DNA of 64,000 nucleotides from positions 129,982,277-130,046,276 of the forward strand of contig OX352761.1 of assembly GCA_947095585.1 (NCBI GenBank). The letters are read 5' to 3'. This stretch comes from Nephrocerus scutellatus. Taxonomy: Eukaryota > Arthropoda > Insecta > Diptera > Pipunculidae. The notes beneath the pieces are model-generated. The model ran no database searches and was not told the DNA's origin. It saw nothing but the letters and a program-made list of their open reading frames with translations. Below are positions 35,627 to 47,062 of the stretch, in pieces (the first letter of the stretch is position 1; each line of letters begins with the position of its first letter). The translations under genes were made by a program, and so were the position numbers.

Positions 35627-36076
35627 TTAGAGTTTAATTTTTTTCGGTGTGCTCTTCGTATTTAGCGGCTCGCTCTTACACCGTTTGACCTTTGGAGTGC
35701 ATGGAATAGTTATGTATATTCTAGGCGTCCTAGGACCGCTTTGTGGTGCTTCCTTTATAGTCCTAGTAGTAAGTGATATGTTTTGAGGTTCCGGACGAAT
35801 GTGCTGCCAGGGTCTGCTTTGCACCCGCCCAGGCACTCATATCTGAACGAACCGAGATCATTGATACTAAATCTCACCAACATATCCTTTGGTACCACGG
35901 AAGTTGTCTTGCCCAACGGACCGGTTTGACCGTAAGGTTGAACGGGTCTGTGGACAACTATGGATGCGAACGCAGTTTGTTCTGGGGATGTAACGTGGGG
36001 GCTGTGGTTTACTACCCATATGCGGGTAGAGCACAGTATTGGTAACATCAGAGGTGTCCCTAGTGTTACCAATCAT
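35627..36076 (-). pseudogene. unidentified decayed open frame, basic C-terminus
   Basis: Two minus-strand frames (35867-36076 and 35627-35836) are in the same phase, separated by three stops within about 30 bases. Joined they would read from MIGNTRDTSDVTNTVLYPHM through CPQTRSTLRSNRSVGQDNFR to APQSGPRTPRIYITIPCTPK, ending KRCKSEPLNTKSTPKKIKL and a stop. The region is less AT-rich than its surroundings and rich in Pro, Thr, Arg and Lys. I do not recognise a family. It could be a decayed gene or retroelement protein. Another phase is also open for 105 codons over 35755-36072, which weakens the case for any one frame. Confidence 0.3.
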
Positions 36077-37400
36077 GTTAAATCAGTGGACCCACCTGAT
36101 GTTACCGATACGATAAGTAGCTCGGCGAGGAATTGCGCATCAAACAACCGTCATCCCTTAATCCGCATGGGTGTGAGAAAGGTTCAGCTCTTACCAGTGA
36201 ATACTGGTACATCATATATATGATGGTCGCCAATTGTCATTAACAATTTGTGTCTGAAGAGGACCGTGGGGTATTGCGTTTCTTGCAGGTACCCATGTTA
36301 ATCCAATAGACAGTTTCTGGGTCGATCCTGGGACGAAGACCAAAATGTCGTAAGAATCAAATGAAAGAATGCAATTTTAGACCTGTGCAACGCTGGGTAC
36401 CCAAATAGTATTATATAAAGTTGGTGACGACCATAAAAGAACATGTTATATAGTCAAAAGCTGAGTCATTATTTTTCTATGAAAGACATAACGTGCCCGT
36501 ATACAAGACGTAGTTTTCGTCGCCGGTAACGTAGAATAAAGAACTCTGGTGCAACTCAACTCCAATTCCTAGTTTAGTTGCAAAATACATGAAGGATTTT
36601 CAAATGGCCGGGAAAAAGTTAGTGGTGGAAAACTCGAAATAAAATTTACAACAAAAAAAAAACTGTTCTGCAGACGATTTACTGACGTTGATGTTGCCTT
36701 CTGCCCCATTCACAGTACCGATTATGAACCACACTCCTTGTATAAATATACATAGATTACTGCAAGTCGACTAGACGCAAAAGCCAGAACGAACTTTTTC
36801 CATTTCCATAGCGAATTGCCAACAACTACTATAGCCACTAAATCTCGAATGTCGAATGTAACAAAAGGGAGAAAACCAGGAAAAAGCAAAAATCACAGAT
36901 TAAACAATAATGAGCGAGCAGAAAGCGATGAATAGGCTGGGCTGGCACAGCGCGCAGTGCAAGGCGAACGTATACATAAGTGGAAACAAATATGAATTCA
37001 TGGTGCACACGGTTTGGTTTTTTTTTATTGATTTTTTTCAAAACAACCAGCCGACGTCTGCGGCTGAAGCTAAGCACCGGCTTGGCGGCTTATATTTTTG
37101 AAGTATGCGAATGGTAGTGAGGTGATTGCAAGTTGCAACCACAAAGGATAACTATAAATATTACAATTAGTTCATAGAATCACAGCAGTAGTTGTAATTT
37201 CATAGGTGGTCATTGGTCAGATATTTTATATTTGCTCTTATCCTACATAACGTCCAATTTCTTGTACTCACCATGTATACTCTGAAATAATATACCAGAA
37301 AGCGTTGTATCCGTTTGATAAGATTGATCCTTTTTGAGATTTATGTGATGATACTGATTCACGAGCTTTTCGGTCGCCCAATCTGTCTTTACAAACACTC
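36077..37400. other. unassigned
   Basis: No gene recognised. Short frames on both strands at 36.84-37.10 kb overlap and lack motifs. Confidence 0.4.
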
Positions 37401-37865
37401 ATGCACACCACACCCCGCACAACTACCGTTACAAAAACAACAATTCACCACTATTTTTTCTATCTAATGATTCCGATCAGACTCAGAAACCAGAAGCAAA
37501 TATCGACAATTTGGCTACTTTTCTCATGCAAAACGAAAAAAAAAACATTTACAGGGACCGAGCTACGGGGAGTGTCGAGGAACCCTTTTCTAGACGACGA
37601 CAACGACGTCTATGCACTTTTTCAGTCGAAACTCGAAATCGAAACACCAACAGCAGAAGATTCACCATCCGCTAAGAAAAAAAAAACAAAAACAGAAATG
37701 CTACAGCACACGAATGAGAGTAATAGAGATAGACAAGGGCCGCCGCAATCTTTCTTTCTGGTTGCTGTAACTACGACCCGACCAGCAAGGACTGTGTACG
37801 GAACAAGGAAGATAGTAGGAGAAAAATTATTTTCGGGAATTTTATCTCTTGGGAAGGGCCTATGA
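37401..37865 (+). CDS. possible exon or chance open frame, hypothetical protein
   Basis: This is the longest plus-strand ATG frame without a transposon match (154 codons). The first 50 codons look like non-coding AT-rich DNA. After a plausible splice acceptor (ACATTTACAG just before the ACCGAGCTACGG stretch, about 37556) the reading becomes protein-like: TELRGVSRNPFLDDDNDVYA, LFQSKLEIETPTAEDSPSAK, KKKTKTEMLQHTNESNRDRQ. It is an acidic then Lys-rich polar segment. I do not recognise the protein and saw no second exon. The minus strand is also open across part of it (90 codons), so chance is a real possibility. Confidence 0.25.
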   Translation: MHTTPRTTTVTKTTIHHYFFYLMIPIRLRNQKQISTIWLLFSCKTKKKTFTGTELRGVSRNPFLDDDNDVYALFQSKLEIETPTAEDSPSAKKKKTKTEMLQHTNESNRDRQGPPQSFFLVAVTTTRPARTVYGTRKIVGEKLFSGILSLGKGL

Positions 37866-38839
37866 TATAATAATTTCCTATTTTTCCGGTGCAAAACACA
37901 GTAACTCTCACTGAATAGAAATTTCTATGAACATCATTTTTTAATATTTTCTCGCTTTTAAGGAATTCTTTAATTTTCTCCAAAAATGTATTGAACTCAC
38001 TCAGAAGTCACAATAATTAAAACGGACAAAGCGAGGTGAAGCCACACCAACACCACACGGACACGACGATTTACATTTCTCGATTGTCGAATGTCGATTA
38101 ATAAAAAGATACAGTTCATGCAATGACGGCGAGGCGACGAACCTTGCATTTTATTTCGAACGAGCAGGATGAATATACGATACTTTTTAAGTCTAATGTG
38201 ACAGTCCAAATGTCGGACAGTAAGAGAGCACATTACGCTCATATGTTCAATTTCATAGCGTTCTTCAAGAAATTCAGTTTTATTTTCTTCCGCACTGCAA
38301 TACCAGCATAACAGTGAAGGCAGTGCGCTTAAGCGCGTATCTTTACTCGTTGTTTCCGATTCAAATAAATTAAGCTACAATAAAATTATTTACGTTTGTG
38401 CGTGCGCACGTATACGAGCTTTATCATGCATAAAACTTAAAAAGGATTTAGACTACAGCAGTGGCTTAATTGAAATTGTGGTAAGCCAAAAGATTTTGAA
38501 ACTACGAGAATGTTATAGTTATTTTATGTCTGCAAGGGAAATATTATCTATAGCATTATGATAACACTGAAAAATTTTCTACTTCTATCGTCTGGTTAAC
38601 CAAAATTTCTTTTTAACGGCCGCTCTACTAATTTTTTCTCAAACGGCCCAAATGTAAGTCACGAATTAAAGGATTTGTTTTGATATAGATTCTACCTCGT
38701 AAAAAGTAAAATATTTATATTTGCTTTATTATTAGTACATAATATGATGTAAAAATACTATTACTACTTTTGTTATCCAGCTCAGTTTGTGATTTTTCTA
38801 TTTTTTTCTCTTTTGCAAAGAAAATCTACTTTAGTGCAC
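37866..38839. other. AT-rich stretch, nothing identified
   Basis: Short overlapping frames only; no motif. Confidence 0.45.
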
Positions 38840-39130
38840 TTTTCACATCTAAACGGCTGGACAGATCTGGCTAATTTCTTTAAGAAAAGTTCGAAATAGT
38901 CCGGGGATGATTATAGGAACCTGTGTATTTCTGATGGCAATACTTTCTCTAAAAATTTCTATTTTCGGGCAGCAGGTCTAGGCGTTCCCACATAATTTTT
39001 AAAAAAAAAATTAGCCCGATTTTATTCAAACTTTGCATAATGTTTGTCTCCGATTAGAGAATTTACATGAATATTTTTAGTTTTTATCGGTTGTTCTTTC
39101 TGTCAAAAATATTTAAATTAAATTTTTATG
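38840..39130 (+). repeat. dispersed insect repeat (CCCGATTTTATTCAAACTTT family)
   Basis: Contains GCCCGATTTTATTCAAACTT followed by TCTCCGATTAGAGAATTTAC, ATGAA and ATTTTTAG. These phrases recur at 41.88-42.06, 46.80-47.06, 49.53-49.79 and, more weakly, 51.93-52.05 kb. No coding content or defined ends were found, so its class is unknown. Confidence 0.6.
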
Positions 39131-40620
39131 TTCCATTGGCCATAATAAATTGATTGTTTCTATTTTATTTTTCTTGTTGTGTTTAACCTTACCCAAATTT
39201 TATTTTTATATACACCAAGACACCGGTGAAAATAAATTGATCCGTTTAATGTTCTCATTCTGAATTTGATTTAGATTGAAAAACCAATAAAAAAAGGAAA
39301 ACAATTACATTTTAGTTTCTTTATTATCTGTTTTCTTTGGTTCAAATAAATACCTAAATCTGAAACTCAATTTTTGACATTCACCGACAAGCCCTATTTA
39401 AAAGCCGGTAATGCTGTCAGTCGGTGTATATGAAAATTAAAAACAATTATCTAAATATTTGTTTTTCTAGTCAAACTTCACACACTGCTAAATTTTACCA
39501 GTAATATAGAGAGATTTTTTCAAATACTCATGGAACTACAGATATCAATGCATCGCAAGTATTTCAACGTTTCTTGTAGGTTGTAGCTCAGATTTTAAAA
39601 ATTTAAATATTAAGATTAAGTTATTCCAAAATTGTTTAATTTCCAATAATAAATTTGGTACAGATTTTATTTTGTCATTTGATTACTTGTTAAGATTTCT
39701 TCTATGCGATTGTTCTGCCCTAATGTGGTGAATTTAACGAGTGTTTGTGTTTGTAGTTCTACTAGCTTTTTTTGGAGATTTGCCGGGTACAAATAAGGTT
39801 TATATTTAGCAAGACAATCTACATACAAGTCAAGTAGGCTGACTGGCTATTAAAGTGCATATTCTATTGAAATCTAAAAGTTGCATTCCTTTTAGTATTT
39901 ATAAAAATGTGCCTAATAATCCTAGGTACTACCTGTAGTAATCCATTATTAAAAAACAACTGCTAGCAATTACTTTTGTTGCGTCGTAGCTGATTTAGAT
40001 GTTTCTTATGAGCAGCTACTACTTTGCGGCATAAATGTACAAAGTTATACGTAAATGGTCTTCTTAAAATATTAGGAATAGTAAATCCCACAACTTGACA
40101 CCACTCGTTTTAAATTTGTGTCAAATTCTATTCCTGCTCGCAACTGCTTTGTATACTTGGGAAGTTATAATGGAACACAGCAAATTAAAAACCTGACTGC
40201 TCTTTAACACGATTTTTATTTAGCATTAAAACACTCGCACATATTACGCATGAAATTTAGATGGTGGTAAGCAAAAATTAATGTGGAGGTATTGGAAATT
40301 GGGAACCTAACAGAAAACAAGTAGGAAAGCCTTTGACAATGCTAAAACAGAGAGGCTTAATCTGGGACTCCTATAAATAGAAAATTACACTGCACAAAGG
40401 AGAACTGAGGGGGTCACAAAATATCTACCATTAGAAGGCAGATATTTAGAGGTACACCGCATGTCCTATGCTTCCATCTTCGCAGCAACGAATTACACTA
40501 AGAACTGGGGTCGAATTAACACATACGTGACTGAATAATTTTTATTTGGCATGATCAGTTACCTTAACGTGAATGTAAATACTTGATCACTCGTTAACGT
40601 ATAGATTTCATTCACTCGTT
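39131..40620. other. AT-rich stretch, nothing identified
   Basis: No coding, RNA or repeat signal recognised. Confidence 0.45.
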
Positions 40621-40629
40621 AACTGATGT

Positions 40630-41060
40630 CGTAATTCGAGAGAGGGAATGAGAGTAATTGCAAATGCAGATGATGTAGTGATAGCTGTCTCAGGAAAATT
40701 CGTTGAAACGAAAGCTCATGTCGGAAAAGCCGAACATGTCGGAAAAAGTATGGCCTTGTACTAATGCAGGAACGCCATTAGGAAAAGAGGGTATTTAAAA
40801 CCGGACTTAAACACTATGGCATTATACTGCCGGAGCAAAACCTGAACATGACAAAGTCACTTGCAGGAAAATGATAGAGAAGGTGCAAAGATCAGCCTGA
40901 ATGTACATTAGCGGGGTGCTGAGCACGACACCTACAAGCGTTCTGGAGGTAATGCTCCACCGTGTTCCGGTCGATAGCTTCGGTAAGCAGAATACGCGAC
41001 TCTGTCACAAATGGATCAATGAAAATGTCTTCAGACAGGACACTTGACGATAAACAAATC
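40630..41060 (+). mobile_element. I/R1-type LINE RT fragment
   Basis: The plus strand reads GMRVIANADDVVIAVSGKF (from 40643), the RT active-site block with YADD changed to NADD. Further on it reads MIEKVQRSA*MYISGVLST, then TPTSVLEVMLHRVPVDSFGK and QNTRLCHKW (to about 41.01 kb), the region just after the RT thumb in LINEs that carry RNase H. The stretch between is shortened. Stops and shifts make it inactive; neither endonuclease nor RNase H is present. Confidence 0.75.
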
Positions 41061-41879
41061 GTTAAAGACTGAAGGAAGCAACGTTTTATGCTTCTACTAC
41101 TGATAAACTTCTACTAAGATAAACCAAATTTATTTCATTTAATGCGAAATGGTTTTTCGTAGATCAAGATTTTATTCGTTTGTTAGTTTCTGACGAGCTT
41201 TGGCGTCTTCAACATTTAAGGCACTCAGGTCCTTTAAGCATATTTCACCATTTTCTCAAAATCAAATCATTGCGATTGTCTCCAACGGCATACACGTGGA
41301 AAATGCAACCCTTTACTCAAATATTATCTGCAGTACCCTTTAAAACGGGTGTACGACGTTACTACGTAGAATGTGTTTATTTATTGTATCTTGTATTTTG
41401 TAAGTATTCCGGTATTTTTAAACGGAATACCACACTAGACAATGAGCAGACGGAGCAGACGGAGCAGACTGCCCGCACAAGCGGCCATGTTTATGGATGC
41501 TATCACGTATAGAAACCTATTACAAGATTAAATCGTGGTGCAATTTATTTACATCGTGTCGGGATATTTATGCTATTCATCTTTTCGCATAATGAACTGT
41601 TCTTCTTCTTTAGCTCCAGGTCTAACCATATAGTATGAGTTTGTTTACATTTGCACACCACAGCGTAATAAGCCATCTGTCCATCCTGGGTAATCTACGC
41701 GATGCAAGAGTGCCATGTCCGAAACGGAAATCTCACCTTTGTTCTTTCTGCTGTCTGGCTTTGTTTGTTTTTAGTTAATGCTTACGATATTATTTTGATT
41801 TGCGCAAACAACGAACACGCCTATTTACTGGACTAGTTTCTATTTCTTATGAAATTCGCTATATTTACTTCGCGTGTCA
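41061..41879. other. unassigned
   Basis: A 110-codon plus frame at 41180-41512 includes a perfect-looking in-frame triplet of GAGCAGAC(G/T) (41444-41470, Glu-Gln-Thr x3). I see no family resemblance. Confidence 0.35.
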
Positions 41880-42060
41880 GTGTGTTCAAAATTTACCCGA
41901 CTTCATTCAAACTTTACACACATGTGTATATTCGAGTATAGAATTTACATGAATCATTTGAATTTTAAATGCTTTTATATTAACTTGCCTGTGTATGTCT
42001 GTCTTTCGGTTTATATGTCATTCTGTCACGGTTTTTTTCATTTTTATGCTCACTCAATTC
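41880..42060 (+). repeat. dispersed insect repeat (CCCGATTTTATTCAAACTTT family)
   Basis: Carries CCCGACTTCATTCAAACTTT, ACACATGTGTATATTCGAGT, AGAATTTACATGAATCATTT, matching the other copies of this family in the window. The G/T array follows about 45 bases later. Confidence 0.6.
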
Positions 42061-42105
42061 ACAGTTGACAGTCTCGTACGCGTTTTTGTGAATGACTTTT
42101 CTGCG

Positions 42106-42692
42106 TCGGGTCTTGGGGGGTTCTTAAGGGGTCTTAAACGAAGTCTTGAGGAAGTCTTGAGGGAATCTTTTTAACAGGGTCTTAGTTGGGATCTTGAGGG
42201 GGATTTAAGACGGTTTTGAGGGCGTCATGGAAATGTATTGAGGGGTCTCGAGGGGGTCTTGTGAGGGTCTTGAGGGGATTTTGAGAGGATCTTGAGAGGG
42301 CCTTAATATGGTTTCGTGCGGGTTTTAAGTGGTTATTGAGGGGGTCCTGAGTAGAGTCTGGAGGGGGTCTTTTGGCGATCCTTTGGTGGGTCTTAGAAAT
42401 GTTTTGAGAGAGTCTTTAGGGTTTTTTTTTGGAGGGTCTTAATGGGTCTTATGTGTATTGGTGGGTTTTTGATGGGTGTTGTGAGGAGTCTTGAGGGGAG
42501 TTTAAGGGGGTCTTAAGAGGGAGTTTTAAGGGATTTTAGAGAGTGTCTTTAGTGGGATATTGAGACTTAAGGGGATCTTAAGGAGTTCTTAAGGGCGTCT
42601 TAAGGGGTTTTAAGGGGGTCTTAAGGGGGCTTCTAATTGGGGTCTTTAGGAGTATTTGGGATGTCCTTTGCGGGTCATTTGGAGGTCTCCAT
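42106..42692 (+). repeat. G/T-rich degenerate array built on GGGTCTTRAGGGG
   Basis: About 580 bases in which GGTCTT, TTAAGGGG, TTGAGGG and TTTTGGGG recur every 8-15 bases with no fixed period. Cytosine is almost confined to the TCTT motif, so the strand bias is extreme. Similar arrays occur at 52.7-53.0 kb in the same orientation and at 58.8-59.0 and 59.6-59.8 kb on the opposite strand. No protein is encoded. Confidence 0.85.
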
Positions 42693-42774
42693 ATTCCAAT
42701 CCCATCTCCATATTATTGAAATTATATATATTGGTGGAAGTGCGATCAAACCTCCGTGGTGGCCGCCGGTAGAG

Positions 42775-43595
42775 GAAAACCTGAATGATGGGGTAAGTAC
42801 CTTCAAAGTAAGGTTGGCGCGAGACCAATAACATCGCCCGTAAAAAGCTTTATTACGGAAAAGCTAGCCGATACCCTGTCCAAAAATAATGCTGACATAA
42901 CAGCAATTCAGGAGATGCGGTGGACGGGGATGGTGTCTTACAAAAATCAGAATATGACATATTATAGCTGTCATCATGTGCTCGGGGTGGGGTTTCTTTC
43001 GGTTACGGCTTTAAAGAAATAAATAAGTGTGCGGGACAGATTTAAAAACATAAGCCTCATAAACGTTCACGAACCTACAGAGGATTCCCCATTTGATGAA
43101 AAATAAGAATTCTTTGAATCAGTCGAAAGGGAACTCCATGTCTGCCCTCAGTATGACGTAAAAATCATTCTGGAGGATACGAATGATAAAATAGTTAGAC
43201 CTATAGCTTACACGAGAACACTAATAACAATGGACAACGAGTCATAGAGCCACGTGGAGCAATTATCGTTGTATGACGTTGTTGAGTACCGCGTATAAGA
43301 TTTTCTCCTCAATCCTACAAGACATCCGCATGTTGACACCGTGAAGAGAATTAAGCTCGGTAGGCTCCGGTGGGCAGGACACCTAGCTCGCATGAGCGAA
43401 GAGGATCCTGCTCGGAAAGTCCTTTGCGTTAGGATTTATGGAACACAAGAGCGAGGCCGGCCAAGTTTACGCTGGAAGGATGTCGTAGACCAGAACGCCC
43501 AGAGGACATCGGCTCAAAATCGGGACCGGTGGAGACACCTTCTGCGGGAGGCCAGGACCGGACCCCGGTTGTAGAGCCAAATATAATGATGATGA
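42775..43595 (+). mobile_element. RTE-type LINE with large internal deletion
   Basis: Near its start it reads ITEKLADTLSKNNADITAIQ, then EMRWTGMVSYKNQNMTYYS, the N-terminal AP-endonuclease that is missing from the copy at 26.7 kb. It continues with EFFESVERELHVCPQYDVKI, then jumps by deletion to a short RT-start scrap near 43.27 kb (TLLSTAYKI region, shifted). At 43.34 kb it goes directly to VKRIKLGRLRWAGHLARMSE, EEDPARKVLCVRIYGTQERG, RPSLRWKDVVDQ and RWRHLLREARTGPRL-stop, followed by an (ATG)n-style tail. Almost the whole RT is gone, so it could move only with help from another copy. Confidence 0.9.
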
Positions 43596-44170
43596 TATAT
43601 ATTTCATTAAAAACTAAAAAGTATAACATAAAATAATATTTAATTTTTTATTGAAGCATAACTAGCCGCCTTAAAAATAGAGAGTAATATAGGTGATGCA
43701 TCTGGAGCAACTTTTTAGTTTTTTTACATATTATTTTATTTAAGGGTTGTTTTTTCAATGGCGAAATGTTGTTCGCTCTTTAATATAGCGTCTATACATT
43801 CTTTAAAGTATACTTAAAACCAACATCAACATCAACAGAAGAGATGATAAATGGAGAAATGAGCCAGGTCGGCAGACAAGGGAGAAGCTACGTGAAAGCA
43901 TATTTTTAGCTTGTGTCCGGACTTCGGATAATCTATAAAAAGGGTTCATGACCGCTATCTAAAATTAAATCTTTTTCTATATCGCTATGTCTTTCATTCA
44001 TTCTCTTTCTCTCAGGCTTTTGGTTACCCGTTTCCACTCCATCGACGAGAATAAAAATTCGTGTGTTTTGTTGTTGTTTTGTACAGTGTATATGGATGTG
44101 TGTTTGAATTTTTGATATGTTAGTGCAATAATGAATAATCATTAACATTATACTCATAATTTTTATAAAC
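43596..44170. other. AT-rich stretch, nothing identified
   Basis: One 74-codon minus frame (43933-44157) without motif. Confidence 0.45.
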
Positions 44171-44300
44171 CTAGGGTCAAATGTAGCAGCCGATAATTGC
44201 GTGCAATAGAAATGCTGGCACGATTGCTCAAGGTCAACAAAGCTTAGTTTAGTCTGTCAAGACACTCAACTTTACGATAAAATTCAAGCTGCTGATATGT
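44171..44300 (+). mobile_element. RTE-type LINE scrap (post-RT region)
   Basis: Reads LGSNVAADNCVQ*, then a shifted LLKVNKA-like phrase and SLSRHST, corresponding to YLGSTVAADNSMEPEIRAQL and LLKVNKTY of the copy at 27.95-28.02 kb. Stops interrupt it. Confidence 0.65.
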
Positions 44301-44780
44301 AATGTAAAAGGTAGCCTATCGTAGAAGTAAAATGTTATGCTGATACTGACAATGTTAAGAAAAGTACTCAGAAAACACATGGGCGGATGCTCCGTAGAAA
44401 ATTGCTTGCGTAAAGTCACTTGAAATACATTTTTTCTCTCTGTACGTATAGAATGAATTAATTTATCGATATTACGTTAGTTGACAATTTAATTGCCACC
44501 CATAATAATTTTCTGAGGCTTTATCAGATTTAAACACTCGAGCCGTACAGCGCGTCATTGTTCCCAAACATGCGAATTTAAGGGAAACACAAGGTGCTGC
44601 ATGATATGTTTATGAAGTGATATTTATTTAGACGCGATGAGAGTTGACATTCAAGGCCATGGTAAGTTTCGCCCTCGAAACGATGTCATTCCATTTTCCA
44701 TAAAATTATACACGAACCAGCTATTCCCGGGCGCTTTGCTTTCAGCATTTATTAAACACCCTCATTGCTCTTACCACCGC
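44301..44780. other. unassigned
   Basis: No coding or repeat signal recognised. Confidence 0.4.
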
Positions 44781-44784
44781 GGGG

Positions 44785-45050
44785 TTTGGAGATACTATAG
44801 CCTATAATCTTTCTCTCTGCTACAATATAAGTTAAAAATTTCATAAAAATCGGTTTGTAAATGTGGTTGATATTAAAATTTTACATTTCTCCTCGGTGAG
44901 TGGGAAGGGAAGATGTACTATAGTCTATAACCATCCTCCACCTGCCAAAAATATACATTAAAAATTTCATAAAAATCGGTTGGTTGGTTGTGAGTTTCCA
45001 TAAAAAACAACCGTACAAAATTTAATTTTTATTTATACTATAGATTATAT
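44785..45050 (+). repeat. dispersed repeat with two tandem subunits
   Basis: Two subunits about 115-120 bases apart share ACTATAG.CTATAA.C and TTAAAAATTTCATAAAAATC followed by GGTT. The stretch ends TTTTTATTTATACTATAGAT, the kind of terminus seen on many insect short repeats. A related phrase lies near 5.03 kb. Confidence 0.55.
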
Positions 45051-46185
45051 GATTATTGACAGGTTATAAGATGGTTACAGAATTTTACCAATTTACGATA
45101 ATTAAAGAATGATTTTGATATGATTATAGTAGTATTATAGTTTGGATGTGAATAATTGGATAATTGTGTGCCGAAGAAGAAGAGCGAAGTAGAAGAGCAG
45201 GCGTACAATCAGTTCACCTTTTATATACAATACAACATTACATATACTCATATATATATATATTTGAATTTTTATTCTATCAGCTATTGAAGTGACAATT
45301 GTCCATGTTCGGTTCTTTCTGTCCAGTGTCATGATATTGCCATCATCCATCAACTAATAGAGGACACTAGCAAGAATATTATTCGCAGTCCTTACGAAAT
45401 TTTGGATAAATTCAATAGCGATCACAAGACTTGTTATCAAGACCGTTTTGCAAATGATGCAATATCCTTCAAATATATCTCGGAAAAAAAAGAAAGTCCA
45501 AAAAAATATTTTGAACTCTGACATCGTCTATATGCAAGCCAAGGAGACCGACACTTCGAGGAGTTTTTTTCGTCTCTACGTCTTAACAATTGACTTGCAC
45601 CATACTCTTGTACATATGAATGTATAAATTTATATTTCTGTCCTCGTTAAGTATGTGCCTAACTGCATACGGTTGCGAAATTTTCTGTTTTTTTCGTTAG
45701 AATACTAAATTGCACAGATAATGGAAAATAGCACCGCTCAGAACTGGAGTTGCCGCTTAACAGAGCAAATGAATGCCAACTGAATTTTGTCTCGAACAGG
45801 ATCATGTTTCGTTTAATGCAGAGTGGAGTCCTGTATTTGGTGCAAACAGTATCGTTTTGGGCGAAGAGAACTCCTAGAGAATTTGTTTATTGACCACGAA
45901 CACAGCATTGCCGCTACTTTGAACAGCAAAAATTTATAACACGGAATTTATTTTCTTTTATATGCAAAAATAAGATATCGAACGGAGAGCAGTAAAACGC
46001 ATGTTGAGACAAGGTGATAACAGCTTGAGAAAAAAATATTATAAAGAAGAAAACATTGGTATGTTCATCCTGCATAAAAAAAATATTTATAGCGGTGTAT
46101 GAAAGTATCCTGCTAAAAAAGTAGTTTATCCAGTTTGTTCTAATGCCACATTTCAATTTAAATTTGCTAACAAAGGATTTTAATG
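45051..46185. other. AT-rich stretch, nothing identified
   Basis: Short frames only; a (TA)n patch near 45.25 kb. Confidence 0.45.
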
Positions 46186-46573
46186 GAAAGATTGGAAATT
46201 CCCAACAGTCTTATGGTAAGAAATTTTACTTTACGTCACTTATATGTACTTAGTTTTTTTGTGAGATTTTTTACCTCTAGAAATAGGTAGACGAGAAATG
46301 TGTTTTTTAGTAACAAGACCATCGATCATCGCTGTTCATTCATTTGCATTGAAAACTACTTTGCAGATGGCGTTCAGTGTAGAGTATATCACTCTTGAAT
46401 TTAACGCCATGGTCTTTATAAATAATTTTATAAATAAACATTTAAGGATTAAAGATATTAAGATAATGCACTACTCCTTAACAGTTAAACCACTAACTAA
46501 ATAATAAAATGTCCCGTAGTTCTGTATTGAATAAATGACATTCGTATACATTCGTGATACCTCCAATTACTAG

Positions 46574-46715
46574 GCGATTGGTATTACAGAAATCAACATA
46601 ACGCTCTCCGTTATTGTTCTGGTCACCAAGCCCGGTGAAATGCCATCACTTGCTTAAGCATAGTATTTTCGCTTCCTACCTTGGCGTTGAAGTCCCCCAT
46701 CACCATTACAATGTG
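46574..46715 (-). mobile_element. RTE-type LINE endonuclease scrap (dup B copy 1)
   Basis: The minus strand reads HIVMVMGDFNAKVGSENTML, then a shift and GLGDQNNNGERYVDFCNTNR. GDFNAKVG is the AP-endonuclease core motif of RTE LINEs and the NNGER(Y/F)VDFC phrase follows it at the usual spacing. Only about 45 codons remain. Confidence 0.8.
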
Positions 46716-46799
46716 CGAAATGGGTCCTAATAAGATCAAAAATTACATTGTTAATAATTCCGGATACAGTTTATTGAATAGTTTTTAAATTCTCTATAT

Positions 46800-47062
46800 A
46801 ACCTGTCGTCCGTGGCTGGCTGGTGGAATCTTGTGATAAATTTTTAACCAACTTCCTATAGCCCGATTTTATTCAAACTTTGCACATATGTGTAAATCCG
46901 ACGACAACACATGTTGTAGAAATTTGGAAGTGATCGGACTATAGGGCCAAGGGGCCGCCATATACATTCTTTTAAAATTAACCCGATTCAAACTTTGACA
47001 CACATATGTATCTCCGATCACAGAATTTACATAAATAATTTTAATTTTTATGGGTCGTTTTT
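46800..47062 (+). repeat. dispersed repeat pair, CCCGATTTTATTCAAACTTT family (dup B copy 1)
   Basis: Two tandem subunits: AGCCCGATTTTATTCAAACT at 46861 and AACCCGATTCAAACTTTGAC at 46979. The second is followed by CTCCGATCACAGAATTTACA and TAAATAATTTTAATTTTTAT. A leading phrase GGAATCTTGTGATAAATTTT also occurs at 51.94 kb. Confidence 0.6.

Noticed and set aside
41180..41512. 110-codon frame as a LINE C-terminus
   Set aside because: LRHSGPLSIFHHFL loosely recalls the HRRNVGALSLFY block, but nothing before or after it fits.
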